Assembly: GCF_000191885.1 (NCBI RefSeq)
Contig: NZ_AEWI01000011.1
Span: 1 to 45,790, forward strand
DNA: 45,790 nucleotides
Source: Anaerophaga thermohalophila DSM 12881
GTDB lineage: Bacteria; Bacteroidota; Bacteroidia; Bacteroidales; Marinilabiliaceae
Reading direction: 5' to 3'
This document shows, piece after piece, positions 43,401-45,790 of the stretch (position 1 is its first letter; each line of letters starts with the position of its first letter). The position numbers were made by a program, and so were the translations under genes. The notes beneath the pieces are model-generated. The model worked only from the letters and a program-made list of their open reading frames with translations, was not told the DNA's origin and did not search any database.

Positions 43401-44852
43401 ATCATCAAGAAAAACAGTGACAGGATGTTACGTCTTATCGATCAGATACTCGATTTTGTGAAGATACATAATGATAAAATGAAGTTGACAGTTGAACAGA
43501 TTCCTGTAGTTTCATTTGTCCGACAGGTGATGGACCATTTTCGTTTCAGGGCAATGGATGAGAACATCGAGTTCACACTTGATAATCGTACACAGGAGGT
43601 TTATATCTGGGCTGATGCTGATAAATTCGAAAAGATTATCTACAACCTATTGTCCAATGCTTTTAAGTATATTGGAGATGGGAAAAAGGTAACAGTCGGC
43701 GTTGATGATGTTGGGGACTATGTTGAGATTGCCGTTTGTGATGACGGAATGGGTATTTCTGAAGGAAAGATTGACCGCTTGTTTGGCAGATTCGAAAATA
43801 ATCCGGAGCAGAAAATAAACAGATACTCAAGCAGCGGCATAGGATTGGCTGTTGTGAAAGAGTTTATTGATATGCATAATGCCGATATCCAAGTGAAAAG
43901 TATGCCCGGTGAAGGAACCAAATTCCGGCTTTTATTCCGGAAAGGCCTGGAACATTACGATAAGGATGTGCAGGTTTTGAAATTGCCTTCTGAATACATA
44001 TCGGATGTTAGAGACTCACGTTCAGATGAGCTGGAACTCAAAGGTAAAGAGGAGAATGTAAAAGGTCATTCTTCATCAGAAAGAGTTATTATTCTGTTGG
44101 TGGAAGACAACAAGGAAGTCAGGAATTTTATAAAGAGCACACTTACCCGTGATTATCATGTTATTGAAGCGTGGAATGGTGAGGATGGATTGAAAAAAGC
44201 CAGAAAAAAACGACCTGACCTGATCATCAGTGATCTTATGATGCCGGTGATGGATGGATTCACTTTTCTTCAAAATATAAGGGCAGATATTGAGACTTCT
44301 CATATTCCGTTTATCATACTTACCGCACGTTCAAATTTAGAAAATCAATTGCTCGGGTTAGAGAAAGGTGCTGATGCATATATATCCAAACCTTTCAGTC
44401 CTTCTTATCTGAAGGCTTGCATCAATAATCTACTTGAGCGGCAAAGGCAATTACAACAGTTATTCAGCGAAAGGGTACTTGAAAAGGCCGGTCACATTGA
44501 AATTGAGCCTTCACAACCAGAGATCACTTCTATGGATGAAGCTTTTATTCGGAAATTAATTAGCTTTATGGAGAAAAATATGGATAACAATGATTTGGTT
44601 GTTGATGACCTGGTGACAGAGATGGGGGTCAGTCGCAGTGTGTTTTTTAAAAAGATGAAAGCACTTACCGGAATGGCTCCGATTGAGTTTATCCGTGACA
44701 TCCGGATGAAAAGGGCAGCACAATTGATCAAGATTGGCGATTATAACATTAACCAGGTGGCATTCATGGTTGGCATTAATGATGCCCGTTATTTTAGCCG
44801 GTGTTTCAGGGAAAAGTTTGGTATGTCTCCGTCCGAATACAAAGATGCTTAA
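40434..44852 (+). CDS. Hybrid two-component system regulator (HTCS)
   Basis: 1,472 residues from ATG 40434, chosen because MRRSRVFLCFWLFGAVLSF is a clean signal peptide; the TTG at 40398 adds an unlikely leader. A periplasmic two-propeller sensor (about 25-770) shows repeated Reg_prop motifs such as LQDRRGFMWFATWDGLSRFD and LEDSKGNIWMSTENGLSRYN, then a Y_Y_Y domain. A transmembrane segment lies at about 904-935. The kinase has H958 in NVSHELRTPLTLINGP and an ATPase domain (NLLSNAFKY, SSGIGLAVVKEF). A receiver with D1267 (ISDLMMPVMDG) and a C-terminal AraC helix-turn-helix pair complete it. It senses a pectin breakdown product and activates the locus directly, as known for this family. All phosphorelay residues are present. 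Confidence 0.95.
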   Translation: MRRSRVFLCFWLFGAVLSFSQKNYHWTHYTSNDGLSQNAVMSILQDRRGFMWFATWDGLSRFDGYRFSNYKIRPGDDVEITSSRIDYIVEDKYGFIWLLAYGKDVCRFDPLNEKFVNVPEEKELEIAVETIVTLPGGTTWLLSDSQGGIRVVTDSVSYTLTSQLFSLASGNIASNTINSVFEDRNGNEWLLTGNGLCFISAEDHSDTRLFFNQKGLNGTTKQSFFVARDFGNEIWFGAEKGHIWKYDKSNQKFSLLKLPSAGNIIALYLLRQKECLIATGDDGFFIYDKNNGKAYVHYSVASKTKLKSNVILYTWKDSYGDVWLQQDIDSIARFNEAEGEIVYYNIKGHSFQDIDCPKFMIHEDINQILWIHPLGGGVSYFDRKNNRLVPFLGKGEDPMSLSDRLHSMNSDRQGNLWMSTRAKGLDKFVFPHSNFNLLTPEKFPKTINDNQVRAVAEDHRGRIWIATKSDVISVYDEGHNFLGRLGPDGKLHENACFSDATAYSIVAGKHGIMWIGTKGEGLIKAVPCGGEDDFCYMFYHFKSSEDDLYSLSHNSVYHIFEDMNGRLWIATYGGGINMVEDPYRSDNNLKFINYRNHFNKYPFESCYRVRFITSGPDKKIWAATTNGLVVFDGEFENVENISFRHYVYTAGDSACLSNNDVHDILLASDGVMYFATFGGGLNRLVSFSKDSVPRFEHYTVDQGLPSDVLFALLEDSKGNIWMSTENGLSRYNPRDQSFLNYHQTDYAYDLRFSESSHIKDSKGNLWFGNHLGALWFHPDMLSKSSFVPPLSFTGFRLFNREVVPGEQSVLKKPVDAVDEIVLKHNQNIFSIGFAALDMKYPASVKYAVKLEGFDGEWRCIDGQRMATYTNIPHGEYIFKVRSTNSDGVWVNNERRLPLTVLPSFWVTPLAYMIYIVMFLGIVTFGGYVLMTIFRLRHKAELEHQLAEMKLDFFTNVSHELRTPLTLINGPLEEVLKEKELSDRTKELLHIIKKNSDRMLRLIDQILDFVKIHNDKMKLTVEQIPVVSFVRQVMDHFRFRAMDENIEFTLDNRTQEVYIWADADKFEKIIYNLLSNAFKYIGDGKKVTVGVDDVGDYVEIAVCDDGMGISEGKIDRLFGRFENNPEQKINRYSSSGIGLAVVKEFIDMHNADIQVKSMPGEGTKFRLLFRKGLEHYDKDVQVLKLPSEYISDVRDSRSDELELKGKEENVKGHSSSERVIILLVEDNKEVRNFIKSTLTRDYHVIEAWNGEDGLKKARKKRPDLIISDLMMPVMDGFTFLQNIRADIETSHIPFIILTARSNLENQLLGLEKGADAYISKPFSPSYLKACINNLLERQRQLQQLFSERVLEKAGHIEIEPSQPEITSMDEAFIRKLISFMEKNMDNNDLVVDDLVTEMGVSRSVFFKKMKALTGMAPIEFIRDIRMKRAAQLIKIGDYNINQVAFMVGINDARYFSRCFREKFGMSPSEYKDA

Positions 44853-44872
44853 CATTCAGATACATGAAATAG

Positions 44873-44892
44873 CACCCCGGTTTTCCGGGGTG
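44873..44892 (+). terminator. Hairpin after the HTCS gene
   Basis: CACCCCGG and CCGGGGTG pair perfectly over 8 bp around a TTTT loop, 20 bases after the stop codon. No T-tract follows, so termination strength is uncertain. Confidence 0.6.
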
Positions 44893-44963
44893 ACATGGAA
44901 TTACCGGCAGCACCGGAAAGTCGGCTTTCCACCTTTTATCCTATATAGGTCAGCAATGAAACG

Positions 44964-45350
44964 CTAAAGCGATTTCACCACCTTCTCCAGCAAATCCCTG
45001 ATCTCCTCTGCAATGGGAGAGAGACTGTCGTTTTCGACTGCCATCATTGATGCCACAGGATCTACCGCAGCAATACCAATTTTTCCATCATCCAGCTGCT
45101 GAACGATGACGTTACAGGGCAGCATGGTACCAATTTTATTCTCCTGCTGCAATGCCTTGTATGCGTATGGTGGATTACAGGCACCTAAAATTTTGTATTT
45201 CCTGAAATCCACATCAAGTTTTTCTTTCAATTTCTCGTGAATATTGATCTCTGATAAAACACCAAAGCCTTGTTCTTTTAAGGCTGCTTTGGTTTTTTCT
45301 ACTGCAGAGTCAAAATCTGTGTTTAGCGTTGTTTCGATGTAATAATTCAT
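44964..45350 (-). CDS. DUF302 family protein
   Basis: About 128 residues from ATG 45350 (MNYYIETTLNTDFDSAVEKT), preferred over an earlier in-frame ATG at 45377 because it matches the usual family start. The DUF302 pattern is visible: KAALKEQGFGVLSEINIHEKL, LGACNPPYAYKALQ and IGTMLPCNVIVQQ, with the conserved ACNP and LPCN segments. The family is small, cytoplasmic and of unknown function; some members are linked to redox or metal stress. No signal peptide. It is on the strand opposite to the HTCS and shows no link to pectin use. Confidence 0.88.
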   Translation of the reverse strand: MNYYIETTLNTDFDSAVEKTKAALKEQGFGVLSEINIHEKLKEKLDVDFRKYKILGACNPPYAYKALQQENKIGTMLPCNVIVQQLDDGKIGIAAVDPVASMMAVENDSLSPIAEEIRDLLEKVVKSL

Positions 45351-45440
45351 AGTTGTATATTTTTTTGTGTGTAACAATTGTATTTCAGCGCAAAGATACC
45401 ATGAGGCAGAGGTATAATTAAGACTTTTTTAAATCAGTTG

Positions 45441-45790
45441 CATCAGTATAAAATTCATCTAAGTTATTGAAATGATGCAACTTATCATACTTTAATTGAT
45501 GTTAGATTCTTCGCTCCGCTCAGAATGACAAACAGCTAAAGTTGAGGCTGAGGTTGAGGTTAAGGTTGAGAATTCACCACAGATGACACAGATGAACACA
45601 GATTATTTATTGGCATCAATAAAAATCACATTTTAATATGTTTGCTTTTTTTAGATTCTTCGTTTCGCTCAGAATGACAGACTGTTTAATGTCATTCTGA
45701 GGAGGTAACGACGAAGAATCTGCTCCATGTATTTGGTTTCCTTGATGATTAGAGGTTAAATGGTGTTATACATGTTCTGATTGTGGCAAA
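45441..45790 (-). repeat. Long form of the dispersed repeat, inverted (copy H), cut by the window end
   Basis: The reverse complement follows copy E closely through the whole ~280 bp insert (GATTCTTC, CCTCCTCAGAATGACATT, GTCATTCTGAGCGGAGCGAA, CTCAACC hexamers) and ends in the repeat 3' half. Its pairing arms are AGTTGCATCA (45436-45445) and TGATGCAACT (45473-45482), a perfect 10 bp helix with a sequence different from the other copies. The window stops just before the ATGAAACGAG end. Confidence 0.9.

Overview
The window looks like chromosome from a member of the Bacteroidota, probably Bacteroidales or a relative. The evidence is a SusC/SusD outer-membrane pair, a hybrid two-component (HTCS) regulator, Bacteroidota-type -7 promoter boxes (TAnnTTTG), and IS21/IS3 elements of the kind common in that phylum. 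No rRNA gene or CRISPR array was seen. One tRNA-Arg (TCT) is present.

Layout. (1) 0.2-8.4 kb is an accessory, scarred region. It holds an AAA/DUF4143-type ATPase, a 5'-truncated IS21 element whose istB end abuts an IS3-family insertion sequence, a HEPN-domain protein, several gene remnants, and an intact AbiEi/AbiEii type IV toxin-antitoxin pair. (2) 8.6-17.6 kb holds the tRNA and two large helicases: an exonuclease-RecQ-UvrD fusion and a SWIM-SNF2 protein. A DUF1016 (YhcG) nuclease remnant lies between them and is split by a ~100 bp repeat. (3) 17.7-24.4 kb is a minus-strand housekeeping block: asnB, serB, ftsH and a membrane protein. (4) 25.2-44.9 kb is a pectin utilization locus: SusC, SusD, GH105 unsaturated galacturonyl hydrolase, CE8 pectin methylesterase, PL1 pectate lyase, a DUF1593 protein, GH43, a deleted CE12 rhamnogalacturonan acetylesterase, GH28 polygalacturonase and an HTCS regulator. 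Together these would demethylate and cut homogalacturonan outside the cell, import oligomers through SusCD, and finish unsaturated ends in the periplasm. The HTCS would sense a breakdown product and switch the locus on. A DUF302 gene follows.

The most unusual signal is a dispersed repeat family of about 100 bp, with clear short copies at 6.15, 13.80, 21.14 and 36.17 kb. There are long forms with a ~280 bp insert at 35.80 kb and, inverted, at 45.44 kb. A half copy lies at 32.55 kb and possible diverged copies at 28.25 and 30.23 kb. Each clear short copy begins with ATGAAA (ATGAAT in one) and ends with ATGAAA. The terminal ATG is used as, or lies at, the start codon of a downstream reading frame in several cases. 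The 3' half carries two inverted repeats in pseudoknot order, one of which pairs with the terminal ATG and shows compensatory changes between copies. One copy interrupts the DUF1016 gene, so the family has been mobile.
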